64,000 nt of DNA, taken from contig CAYZFD010000001.1 in the NCBI GenBank assembly GCA_964477735.1, forward strand, positions 62,001 to 126,000, given 5' to 3'. The position numbers were made by a program, and so were the translations under genes. The notes under the pieces were generated by a model that searched no databases, was not told the origin of the DNA, and saw nothing but the letters and a program-made list of their open reading frames with translations. How positions within the stretch are numbered: the first letter of the stretch is position 1; the number at the start of each line of letters is the position of its first letter. Positions 8,615 through 16,621 of this stretch are shown piece after piece. The stretch is from CAYZFD01 sp964477735. Lineage in GTDB: Bacteria; Bacteroidota; Bacteroidia; Flavobacteriales; Flavobacteriaceae.

Positions 8615-10081
8615 ATGTATCGCAAACTATCCTTAAGAGCGCGAATTTTTATTGCCATGATCGCTTTGGTAGCAGTAGCCTTTTTGCTCATTGCCGGAGT
8701 GACGATTTATCAATATAGAGAGCAGTCTGAAGATTATCACCAGCAACGACTCGAACGAAAGGAAGCACAATTGAAAACCAGCTTAACTTATGTGATTCAA
8801 AATAAAAGTTTTGAGGTTTCTGCGCAAGATCTAGACACCCTTTTTGGAGAAGAATTGTATGAAATCTCTGATGTTCAGAATGTTGACTTTCGCATCTATG
8901 ACCTACAAGGAAAGCTGATCAGCAATTCCAATCCAACTGCCAAGTTCGACGCGCACCACAGTGCCCTTACACCAGAAATTTTAAGTGTTTTGCAAAGCAA
9001 ACCCATGCAACACTACATTGAAACTGAGTCAAGAGAAACAGGCATTTATCGGGTGGCATATTTCTATATTCTCAACCCGCAAGACCAGCCCATAGGCATT
9101 GTGAGTTTGTTGTATTATGACGATGATTCATTGAGTTCTATGGAATTAAAAGAATTTATGATTCGATTGGCTCAAGTCTATTTGTTAATGTTGATAATCG
9201 CCATCATTTTGGCGTTTTTGGTATCTGCTTTTATTACACATTCTCTTGAAGTTATTGGCATTAAAATGGCGGAGACTAAGCTCAATAAGGAAAATAAAAA
9301 AATTGACATTAAAGGCTCTGGTCGCGAAATTCAAAACCTCATATCTGCCTACAACAAAATGGTGGATAAGTTAGAAGACAGCGCTGCCAAGTTGGCCAAA
9401 AGCGAGCGAGAGCAAGCCTGGCGAGAAATGGCCAAGCAGGTTGCTCATGAAATTAAAAACCCGTTAACCCCAATGCGACTAACGGTGCAGAGTTTTCAAA
9501 AACGCTTCAACCCAAAAACCCCAATGGCTCAAGAAGACTTAGACGACTTTTCAAACACGCTTATTCAGCAAATCGACACCATGAGTTCGATTGCCACTGC
9601 TTTTTCAAACTTTGCTGAAATGCCCGCCCAACAAAGAGAAGAAATCAATGTGGTTAAAATCACGCGATTGGCCCTCGATATTTTTAAGGAAAAAGGGATT
9701 AGCTTTCACGCCTCTGAAGAAGAAATTTGGGCTAACCTAGATCGCACACAACTTATTAGAGTAATCACCAATTTGGTAAAAAACGCCTTGCAGGCTTGTG
9801 AAGACATTGCAAACCCAAAAATTGAAGTTCGAGTAGCATCCAATAAAAACCAAGTGGTCATTGAAGTTCATGACAATGGCATAGGCATTGAAAAAGCAAA
9901 TCTCGATAAAATATTCGAGCCCAAATTCACGACCAAGTCAAGTGGTATGGGCTTGGGCTTGGGAATGGTTAAAAACATTGTTGATACCTACAAGGGTAGC
10001 ATTAGCGTAAAGTCTAGCCCAGGAAAAAGCACTTTTTTTCGCATTGTTTTTCCTCAATCTAACACCCCATCACGGTCATGA
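8615..10081 (+). CDS. NtrY-like sensor histidine kinase without a visible response regulator
   Basis: 488 residues. Transmembrane helix 1 spans about 11-32, then a ~150-residue extracytoplasmic sensor, helix 2 near 183-208, and a HAMP-like linker. The dimerisation/phospho-acceptor motif QVAHEIKNPLTPMR has the phosphorylated histidine at about 278. The HATPase domain has an N box (LVKNALQACED), a G1 box (VHDNGIGIEK) and a G2 box (GMGLGLGMVKN). No receiver-domain gene lies within the window, so it is an orphan here. Its last codons overlap the next gene (ATGA). The signal is unknown; a role in envelope or metabolic sensing cannot be settled from sequence. Confidence 0.9.
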   Translation: MYRKLSLRARIFIAMIALVAVAFLLIAGVTIYQYREQSEDYHQQRLERKEAQLKTSLTYVIQNKSFEVSAQDLDTLFGEELYEISDVQNVDFRIYDLQGKLISNSNPTAKFDAHHSALTPEILSVLQSKPMQHYIETESRETGIYRVAYFYILNPQDQPIGIVSLLYYDDDSLSSMELKEFMIRLAQVYLLMLIIAIILAFLVSAFITHSLEVIGIKMAETKLNKENKKIDIKGSGREIQNLISAYNKMVDKLEDSAAKLAKSEREQAWREMAKQVAHEIKNPLTPMRLTVQSFQKRFNPKTPMAQEDLDDFSNTLIQQIDTMSSIATAFSNFAEMPAQQREEINVVKITRLALDIFKEKGISFHASEEEIWANLDRTQLIRVITNLVKNALQACEDIANPKIEVRVASNKNQVVIEVHDNGIGIEKANLDKIFEPKFTTKSSGMGLGLGMVKNIVDTYKGSISVKSSPGKSTFFRIVFPQSNTPSRS

Positions 10082-10845
10082 AATACATTCAAGTAAACAC
10101 CCAAAACAAAATAGCCTTAATTACCCTTAATCGACCAGAAAAGCTCAATGCCCTTAACAGCGTGTTGCTTGCTGAACTGTCTGAGGTGCTTCATAAACTC
10201 AAAACCGACAAGCAGCTGCGCGTATTGATTGTTACAGGTGCGGGCGATAAAGCTTTTGTGGCAGGTGCAGATATTGCTGAATTTTCATCATTAGAACCCA
10301 ATGCTGGCCGTAGTTTGGCTCAAGAAGGTCAAAGCTCGGTTTTCGATGTGATGGCCTCTTATCCGAAACCCATAATTGCAGCCATCAACGGCTTTGCTCT
10401 TGGAGGCGGTTTAGAACTGGCTTTGGCCAGTCATATTAGAATAGCCTCTGAAACTGCTCAAATGGGGCAACCCGAGGTTTTGTTAGGGTTGATTCCGGGT
10501 TATGGCGGCACCCAACGCTTACCGCAGTTGGTGGGAAAAGGTGCAGCATTTGAAATGATGTTGACCGGGAGCATGATCTCAGCTCAAAGAGCATACGAGT
10601 TGGGCTTGGTGAATCTAGTCGTTCCAGCAGAATCACTAATTTCCTCGAGTCTAAGCTTTGCTGAAAAACTAGTGAAGGGTGGACCTTTTGCGCAGTCAAA
10701 AATTATTGAAAGTGTTGAAGCTTGCTATCACACCCCCGAAAAAGGTTTTCAAACAGAAATAAATTGTTTTGGCGCTTGTTTCGAAACGGATGAATTTATT
10801 GAAGGGACTTCGGCTTTTTTAGAAAAAAGAAAACCGAAGTTTTAA
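10078..10845 (+). CDS. Enoyl-CoA hydratase/isomerase family protein (crotonase)
   Basis: 255 residues of crotonase fold. The oxyanion-hole segment AGADIAEF and the motif ALGGGLELALAS are present. The two catalytic glutamates of true hydratases are both there and 20 residues apart (about E113 in GLELA and E133 in QPEVLLG). Hydration of short-chain enoyl-CoA such as crotonyl-CoA is likely; the exact chain length is not readable. It starts inside the kinase gene (ATGA overlap). Its stop shares the four bases TTAA with the convergent acyltransferase gene, leaving no space for a terminator. Confidence 0.9.
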   Translation: MKYIQVNTQNKIALITLNRPEKLNALNSVLLAELSEVLHKLKTDKQLRVLIVTGAGDKAFVAGADIAEFSSLEPNAGRSLAQEGQSSVFDVMASYPKPIIAAINGFALGGGLELALASHIRIASETAQMGQPEVLLGLIPGYGGTQRLPQLVGKGAAFEMMLTGSMISAQRAYELGLVNLVVPAESLISSSLSFAEKLVKGGPFAQSKIIESVEACYHTPEKGFQTEINCFGACFETDEFIEGTSAFLEKRKPKF

Positions 10846-11585
10846 GACGTCACAATCCCTGATTTCACGGCCTCTTCTACTTTGTTTATGAGTGTAGTGT
10901 GATCAAAATCAGACACTTTTAGAGGTTGATGCGCCTTGATGTCTATACAAAACCCAATCCCTAAAGGAAAGGCTCCGTTTTGCATGGTTTTCCAGGAATG
11001 ATTGATGGATATTGGAACAACCACAGCCTCGGGCATTTGATTCAAAAGTGTGAGTAAACCTTTACGCTGAAATCGTTTTGGCACCCCATTTCTGCTTCTT
11101 GTTCCTTCGGGAAATATCACAGCAGCGTGGCCGTTTTGCGCTGTTTTTTTTGCAAATGCATCAATTGCTTGCAGTGCGGCTTCTGAATTCCGCCTGTCTA
11201 TGAGCACCGATCCGCCATGACGTAGATTAAACGAAACGCTAGGAATGCCTTTGCCCAATTCTTTTTTGCTAATAAATTTCGGGTGAAGGGCTCTAAAATA
11301 CCAAATCAATGGCGGGATGTCGTAAGTGCTCTGATGATTAGCCACCAATATATGAGGTCTTTTGAGGTCTAAGGCATAGGGATTGAAAAATCGATGTCTT
11401 ACCCCAAGCACGTAGAGTCCTTTAACAAGAAAAAAACAAAGTATATCAGCACTTTTTTTATGAAAACCATATCCAAACTGAAGACAAATCCACTGCACAG
11501 GGTGAAACACACAAAGTGTGGCTCCGAACACCAAATAATAAATGACAGTTAGTGGATAGGAGATTAGATGTTTAATAAAGCCCAT
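10842..11585 (-). CDS. plsC: 1-acyl-sn-glycerol-3-phosphate acyltransferase
   Basis: Acylates lysophosphatidic acid to phosphatidic acid at the inner membrane. 247 residues with an N-terminal hydrophobic stretch. The catalytic NHQSTYD (HX4D, about residues 83-89) and the substrate-binding FPEGTRSR (about 158-165) are intact, and VPISINHSW follows. It lies 12 nt downstream of the bacilliredoxin gene and is probably co-transcribed with it. The stop is shared tail-to-tail with the crotonase gene. Confidence 0.93.
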   Translation of the reverse strand: MGFIKHLISYPLTVIYYLVFGATLCVFHPVQWICLQFGYGFHKKSADILCFFLVKGLYVLGVRHRFFNPYALDLKRPHILVANHQSTYDIPPLIWYFRALHPKFISKKELGKGIPSVSFNLRHGGSVLIDRRNSEAALQAIDAFAKKTAQNGHAAVIFPEGTRSRNGVPKRFQRKGLLTLLNQMPEAVVVPISINHSWKTMQNGAFPLGIGFCIDIKAHQPLKVSDFDHTTLINKVEEAVKSGIVTS

Positions 11586-11597
11586 TTGATGGGTGCA

Positions 11598-12008
11598 TTA
11601 GCAATGTTCGCTGTAGGCTTCTTTAAGATTTTCGGCGATTAATTCAGCGGGTCTTCCTTCAATGTGATGACGTTCGAGCATGTGAACCAACTCCCCATCT
11701 CTAAACAAGGCCATGGAGGGAGAAGAAGGGGGAAACGGAATCATGCGTTCGCGGGCAGCATCTGTCGCATCTCGATCAACACCTGCAAAAACAGTAAAAA
11801 GTTGATCAGGTTTTTTGGAGTGATCTAATGACATACGCACGCCAGGTCGGGCGTTGGCCGCCGCACAACCACAAACTGAGTTAACTACCACAAGAGCAGT
11901 ACCAGACTTGGACAAAGCCTTGTTCACTTCGTCGGAGTTAAACAATTCTTGAAACCCAATACTGGTTAATTCTTCTCGCATGGGTTTTATAAGTTCTGCA
12001 GGATACAT
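11598..12008 (-). CDS. BrxA/BrxB-family bacilliredoxin (YphP/YqiW)
   Basis: A 136-residue thioredoxin-fold protein from the ATG giving MYPAELIKPMREELT, the usual family start. The frame extends 13 codons further upstream, but those residues are not family-like. The redox motif CGC lies at about residues 46-48 in SVCGCAAANARPG. The family reduces mixed disulfides with low-molecular-weight thiols in Firmicutes. Bacteroidota carry the same family although bacillithiol use is not universal, so the physiological thiol is uncertain. Divergent from the TerB-DnaJ gene. Confidence 0.88.
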   Translation of the reverse strand: MYPAELIKPMREELTSIGFQELFNSDEVNKALSKSGTALVVVNSVCGCAAANARPGVRMSLDHSKKPDQLFTVFAGVDRDATDAARERMIPFPPSSPSMALFRDGELVHMLERHHIEGRPAELIAENLKEAYSEHC

Positions 12009-12103
12009 AGTCGCTAATTTAAGCCACAAAGATAACCAAAGATTCACAAAATCTTGCTTGGCTATTCCCTAACATTTGTATTTTTGAACTCAATTTATAA
12101 TTC

Positions 12104-12823
12104 ATGAGGTGGATCGCCGCATTGATAGGGTATTTTTTGTTTCGCTTTCCGGGAGCAGTCATCGGTTTTTTGGTGGGGTCTTTTTATGAACTCTTGCAAC
12201 ATAACAACCAAAGGTTTGGTCCTGGGCCCAACAAACATCTCAATCCTGAAATTTTTGAACTCAACCTTTTGTCTCTCGCTTCATTGGTCATTAAGGCCGA
12301 TGGTGCAGTCAGTAAAAAAGAACTTGATTTTGTGCGTAAATATTTTATTTCGACCTATGGAGAGGCCCACGCTCAAAACATTTTTAGAATTTTTAATGAA
12401 AAAATAAAAGACCAAAAACTATCGCCTGTGTCTTTGTGTGATTTTTTTGTGCAACACACTCAATATGCCAGCAGGTTGCAGTTGCTCCACTTCTTGTTTG
12501 GTATCGCTCAAGCCGATGGACAGGTTTCCGAGGTTGAACTCGATAAAATCTATAGTTTTTCCAGGAGACTAAGAATCGGATCAGCCGATTTTCAAAGCAT
12601 CAAGGCCATGTTTGTTTCTCATACAAACAATGCCTATACCATCTTAGAAATTAACGAAAACGCTAGTGAATCCGAAATTAAAAAGGCCTATCGTGACATG
12701 GCCAAAAAGCATCATCCCGATAAATTACAGCATTTGGGTGAGGCCTATGTGAAAGCTGCTCAAGAAAAGTTTCAACGCATTCAGGACGCCTACGAACAAA
12801 TTAAGAAGTCACGTGGTTTTTAA
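12104..12823 (+). CDS. TerB-like/DnaJ-domain protein (DjlA-like)
   Basis: 239 residues. A hydrophobic N-terminal segment (about 1-28) may anchor it in the membrane. Residues ~55-160 form a TerB-type all-helical domain with two acidic ADG(A/Q)VS motifs (KADGAVSKKELD and QADGQVSEVELD). Residues ~172-239 form a J domain with the HPD tripeptide at 204-206. This is the DjlA architecture: a membrane-tethered co-chaperone that stimulates DnaK. The client is unknown. It is followed after 35 nt by the HupE-like gene. Confidence 0.88.
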   Translation: MRWIAALIGYFLFRFPGAVIGFLVGSFYELLQHNNQRFGPGPNKHLNPEIFELNLLSLASLVIKADGAVSKKELDFVRKYFISTYGEAHAQNIFRIFNEKIKDQKLSPVSLCDFFVQHTQYASRLQLLHFLFGIAQADGQVSEVELDKIYSFSRRLRIGSADFQSIKAMFVSHTNNAYTILEINENASESEIKKAYRDMAKKHHPDKLQHLGEAYVKAAQEKFQRIQDAYEQIKKSRGF

Positions 12824-12858
12824 TCCCTTTTTTGTATGTTTGAGTTTAAATCCATCCA

Positions 12859-13434
12859 ATGTCTGATTTTATACTATACCTGAAATTAGGACTATTTCAT
12901 GTTCTAGATTGGAGCGCCACCGATCACCTTTTATTTTTGGTGGTGCTCACGCTGCCTTTCACAGTGCGCGCTTGGAAACATCTGTTGTGGCTCGTTACAT
13001 TGTTTACTATTGGCCACACTTTGTCACTTATTTTAGCGGCCTATGGATTTGTGTCGGTGAGCAGCAGATGGGTTGAATTTCTGATCCCACTCACCATTAT
13101 GATTGCCGCTTTATCCAACATTATCAGCGGTGGCCATCATCAAAATAGGAATTATGGATTGGTTTGGGCCTTGTTGTTTGGGCTCATACATGGCTTTGGA
13201 TTTGCCTCATATTTTAAGCTAATTGCCGCATCACATCACAACAAACTTTTGTCTTTGTTAGAATTCGCCGTTGGTGTAGAATTGGCACAACTTATTATAG
13301 TTACTTTGGTTTTATTGCTTGGAGCAATAGTAATCGGGCTTTTTCGTGTGTCGAAGCGCGATTGGGTGATGGTAGGCTCGGCCATTGTTTTTGGCTTGGT
13401 GATCCCTATGGTATTGGAGCGAAATCCTTTTTAA
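12859..13434 (+). CDS. HupE/UreJ-family membrane protein
   Basis: 191 residues with six to seven hydrophobic segments. The first contains HVLDWSATDHLLFL, the His/Asp pattern typical of HupE/UreJ proteins, and later ones hold FTIGHTLSLILA and GLIHGFGFASYF with conserved histidines. Some family members move nickel or cobalt, but no hydrogenase, urease or cobalamin gene lies nearby. Transition-metal permease is therefore family-based inference. It ends 4 nt before the dCMP deaminase gene, suggesting co-transcription. Confidence 0.8.
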   Translation: MSDFILYLKLGLFHVLDWSATDHLLFLVVLTLPFTVRAWKHLLWLVTLFTIGHTLSLILAAYGFVSVSSRWVEFLIPLTIMIAALSNIISGGHHQNRNYGLVWALLFGLIHGFGFASYFKLIAASHHNKLLSLLEFAVGVELAQLIIVTLVLLLGAIVIGLFRVSKRDWVMVGSAIVFGLVIPMVLERNPF

Positions 13435-13438
13435 ACCT

Positions 13439-13861
13439 ATGGACAAGCAAACCAAATATGACATAGCTTACCTCAAGATGGCTCAAGAATGGTCGAAATT
13501 ATCCTATTGTGAGCGAAAACAAGTGGGCGCACTAATTGTGAAGGGGCGCATGATCATTTCTGACGGCTACAATGGCACTCCCACAGGTTTCGAAAACATT
13601 TGTGAAGATGAAGAAAACTACACCAAGTGGTATGTGCTTCATGCAGAAGCCAATGCGATTATGAAGGTTGCTGCCTCTACCCAATCGTGCCAAGGAGCCA
13701 CACTATACATCACCCTTTCTCCCTGTCGCGAATGCAGCAAATTGATTCATCAAGCAGGAATCAAACGAGTGGTTTATGCTCAAGCCTACAAAGACACTTC
13801 GGGGCTTACTTTTCTTGAAAAAGCAGGGGTGTCCTTGACCCACCTCCCTTTAGAAGCTTAA
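13439..13861 (+). CDS. Deoxycytidylate (dCMP) deaminase
   Basis: Zinc-dependent deamination of dCMP to dUMP, feeding thymidylate synthesis. 140 residues with zinc ligands and catalytic glutamate in LHAEANAI (H68, E70) and PCRECS (C96, C99). The SDGYNGTPTGFEN stretch after the first strand is typical of dCMP rather than cytidine deaminases. The last codons share TTAA with a minus-strand stop (13858-13860). Its closeness to nrdBA is in keeping with deoxynucleotide supply. Confidence 0.92.
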   Translation: MDKQTKYDIAYLKMAQEWSKLSYCERKQVGALIVKGRMIISDGYNGTPTGFENICEDEENYTKWYVLHAEANAIMKVAASTQSCQGATLYITLSPCRECSKLIHQAGIKRVVYAQAYKDTSGLTFLEKAGVSLTHLPLEA

Positions 13862-13952
13862 TTTTTGTTTTTCAACTGTTGCTGAATCTTTAACGATACC
13901 AACAAAATACCCACCAGCGTGGCCGCACTCAGTCCAGCCAAAATACTGGCAA
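13858..13952 (-). CDS. C-terminal fragment of an unidentified minus-strand protein, cut by assembly gap
   Basis: Reading leftward out of the N run, one frame gives a clean tail: a hydrophobic stretch (SILAGLSAATLVGILLVSL) followed by a polar, basic end (KIQQQLKNKN) and a stop at 13858. The other two frames give an early stop and a polar sequence with unlikely composition. It could be the end of a separate small membrane protein, since MarC normally ends just after the last residues seen on the other side of the gap. It could also be an extended MarC tail in another frame. Identity is not resolvable here. Confidence 0.45.
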
Positions 13953-14052
13953 NNNNNNNNNNNNNNNNNNNNNNNNNNNNNNNNNNNNNNNNNNNNNNNN
14001 NNNNNNNNNNNNNNNNNNNNNNNNNNNNNNNNNNNNNNNNNNNNNNNNNNNN
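13953..14052. other. Assembly gap (100 N)
   Basis: Exactly 100 undetermined bases at the 3' end of marC. The length is a placeholder, because the flanking frames do not join sensibly. Confidence 0.95.
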
Positions 14053-14606
14053 ACGTTATTGGCAAAAAGTTTTACGGCAATGGCCAACAACACGATTCCG
14101 AAAATTTTACGAATGACGCCAATCCCAGAAGCACCCAACTTGCGCTCCAGCCATTTTGACGATTTTAGCACGAGATAAACAATAAAAACATTGACTACAA
14201 TAGCAATAATGATGTTGATTTGGCTATAGGCTGCTTTGAGCGAAAGCAGCGTAGTGAGTGTTCCTGCACCAGCAACCAATGGAAATGCAATGGGTACTAT
14301 GGATGCCGTTTGTGGATTTTCCTCCTTATATAATTGCACGCCCAAAATCATTTCCAAAGCCAAAAAAGCAATCACAAAGGCCCCTGCCACAGCAAATGAA
14401 TTCACATCTATTCCAATTAAAGATAAAATCTCTTCACCAATAAACAGAAAGGCAATCATAATGATCCCTGCAATAATGGAAGCTTTTCCAGATTGAATGT
14501 GCCCTACCTTTGAGCGAAGACTAATAATAACAGGAATGCTACCAACAATATCAATCACAGCAAACAAGATCATTCCAACCGTGAGAATTTCTTTTAAATC
14601 AACCAT
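14053..14606 (-). CDS. MarC-family integral membrane protein, 3' end in gap
   Basis: 184 residues are visible, starting MVDLKEILTVGMILFAVIDIVGS. Six hydrophobic helices can be seen, with the family pattern IPVIISLRSK after helix 1 and AFPLVAGAGTLTTLLSL in the middle. MarC proteins are multi-spanning inner-membrane proteins of unknown function; the old link to multiple antibiotic resistance in Escherichia coli is not upheld. The visible end (LAIAVKLFANN) is close to where the family usually stops, so only a few codons are probably missing. Confidence 0.88.
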
Positions 14607-14723
14607 AATTTCAGATTCAAATCTTTCGACAAAGGTAGTGTTTCAATCAATGCAGAGCGGATTTTTGAGCTATTTTGCCCAAAGAAAGCGGGTTGAGAAT
14701 GATGAATAGACTATTTTTGAAAC

Positions 14724-15299
14724 ATGTTTCAAATTGGAAAAACACTCGTTTCAGAAGCCTTACTGACAGATGAATTTGTCTGTAACCTCAGTGCGTGCAA
14801 GGGCGCATGTTGTTATGAGGGTGAAGCAGGAGCACCCCTCACCGACGAAGAAACCAAAACCTTGACTGCAATTTCATCGACGATATTGCCCTATTTACGT
14901 CCCGAAGGAGCTTCCGTCATTAAAAGCCAAGGAGTCTTTGTTAAGGGTGCTGACGGTGACTGGGAAACCCCCTTGGTGCAAGGGAAAGAATGTGCCTATG
15001 CTACTCAAGATGCTAAAGGCACATGGAGCTGTGGCATTGAAGAAGCCTACAATGCTGGAGCTGTCACGTTTAAAAAACCAATTTCATGCCACCTTTATCC
15101 TGTTCGAATTCAGGATTATTCAGAGTTTTCGGCCGTGAATTACCACCAATGGCCCATTTGCCATGCGGCTTGCACATTGGGGCAAGAGCTAAAAGTCCCA
15201 GTATATCGATTTGTTAAAGAAGCCCTGGAACGAAAATTTGGAAAGCAATGGTTTTTGGAGCTTGAAAGCGTTGCAAAAACATTGAAAAAAGAGGGCTAA
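14724..15299 (+). CDS. DUF3109 family protein, cysteine-rich
   Basis: 191 residues with several spaced cysteines: CNLSACKGACC near residues 20-30, then KECAYA, WSCGIEEAY, ISCHLYP and WPICHAAC. The cluster resembles YkgJ-type Fe-S or zinc-binding proteins, and this family is common in Bacteroidota. No enzymatic role is known. It is divergent from marC and followed by a 269-bp non-coding leader to nrdB. Metal binding is inferred from the cysteines only. Confidence 0.85.
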   Translation: MFQIGKTLVSEALLTDEFVCNLSACKGACCYEGEAGAPLTDEETKTLTAISSTILPYLRPEGASVIKSQGVFVKGADGDWETPLVQGKECAYATQDAKGTWSCGIEEAYNAGAVTFKKPISCHLYPVRIQDYSEFSAVNYHQWPICHAACTLGQELKVPVYRFVKEALERKFGKQWFLELESVAKTLKKEG

Positions 15300-15371
15300 G
15301 GCGGTTCGCAAAAATGACCGTTAACAAGCGTTTCATTCAAAGACTTACAGAGAAGTTGAGAATAAAAGTTT

Positions 15372-15406
15372 TTTATAACAAGCTGATTTATAGTAGTTTA
15401 TAACAA
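15372..15406. promoter_or_regulatory. Direct repeat in the nrdB leader
   Basis: The 10-mer TTTATAACAA occurs at 15372-15381 and 15397-15406, 25 bp apart, in the 269-bp non-coding stretch before nrdB. A related GTTAACAAG lies at 15320-15328. I saw no convincing paired NrdR boxes. A regulator site is possible; in AT-rich DNA this could also be chance. Confidence 0.25.
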
Positions 15407-15568
15407 ATTCTGAAAACATCATTTTCAACAATAAAAATCTTGAAGATTGTTAAAAACTCAAGCTGTTTGTGAATAAGTATCCCTTTTATTTCTGCCAGTT
15501 TTTTGAAATATTTGTAGAGCACAATGTCCCCCAATTTTCAATTAACATAAACAAAAAAACAATAAACT

Positions 15569-16546
15569 ATGTCCACTGTCGAGCCCATTCTACAAGAAAA
15601 CAAAGATCGATTTGTTATTTTTCCAATTAAGCACCACGATATTTGGGAGTGGTACAAAAAAATGGAAGCGAGCTTTTGGACAGCAGAGGAAATAGACCTT
15701 CAGCAGGACCTAACAGACTGGAACAACAAGCTCAACGATGACGAGCGATATTTCATTAAACATATATTGGCCTTTTTTGCTGCCTCCGATGGTATTGTAA
15801 ACGAAAACTTAGCCGAAAACTTCGTAAACGAAGTGCAGTATTCCGAGGCCAAATTTTTCTACGGGTTTCAAATCATGATGGAAAACATCCACTCTGAAAC
15901 CTACTCGTTGCTGATCGACACCTATGTGAAGGACGAAACCGAAAAAAACAAACTCTTCAAAGCCATTGAAGTTTTTCCCGCCATCAAAAAGAAAGCCGAT
16001 TGGGCCCTTCGATGGATAGAATCCGACTCCTTTGCAGAGCGCCTAATTGCTTTTGCCGCCGTAGAAGGCATCTTTTTCTCGGGAGCCTTCTGTTCAATTT
16101 TTTGGCTTAAAAAACGCGGATTGATGCCAGGACTAACTTTCTCTAACGAGCTCATTTCTAGAGACGAAGGTGTGCATTGCGATTTTGCAGTTCATCTACA
16201 CAACAAGCATTTGGTGAACAAAGTGCCCAAAGCGCGTATTCGCGAAATCATTGTCGATGCCCTAAACATTGAGAGAGAATTTGTGACAGAATCTTTGCCC
16301 GTGAGTTTGATTGGAATGAATTCCAATTTGATGACACAATATTTAGAATTTGTTACCGACCGCCTTTTGGTAGAGTTGGGTTGCGAAAAAGAATACAACG
16401 CCACAAATCCGTTCGATTTTATGGACATGATCTCATTGCAAGGAAAAACAAACTTCTTTGAAAAAAGAGTTTCAGAATATCAAAAAGCAGGCGTGTTAAA
16501 CAAAGAAAAAGACGAAACAAAGTTCTCGATAGACGCCGACTTTTAG
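15569..16546 (+). CDS. nrdB: Class Ia ribonucleoside-diphosphate reductase, beta (R2) subunit
   Basis: Generates the diferric-tyrosyl radical needed for ribonucleotide reduction. 325 residues. The metal ligands can be placed as D74, E105, H108, E166, E200 and H203. The radical tyrosine is Y112 in IHSETYS, with the E-x2-H-x3-Y spacing of human R2. The C-terminus ends SIDADF, which closely resembles the eukaryotic R2 tail that docks into R1. It is followed after 75 nt by nrdA, forming an nrdBA unit. Confidence 0.96.
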   Translation: MSTVEPILQENKDRFVIFPIKHHDIWEWYKKMEASFWTAEEIDLQQDLTDWNNKLNDDERYFIKHILAFFAASDGIVNENLAENFVNEVQYSEAKFFYGFQIMMENIHSETYSLLIDTYVKDETEKNKLFKAIEVFPAIKKKADWALRWIESDSFAERLIAFAAVEGIFFSGAFCSIFWLKKRGLMPGLTFSNELISRDEGVHCDFAVHLHNKHLVNKVPKARIREIIVDALNIEREFVTESLPVSLIGMNSNLMTQYLEFVTDRLLVELGCEKEYNATNPFDFMDMISLQGKTNFFEKRVSEYQKAGVLNKEKDETKFSIDADF

Positions 16547-16621
16547 ATTAAAAGACCTTAACCCAAACTGAGCAACCTACCGTTTTTGTGAGGTAAACAA
16601 ACAAACCAAAAATATCGTATT

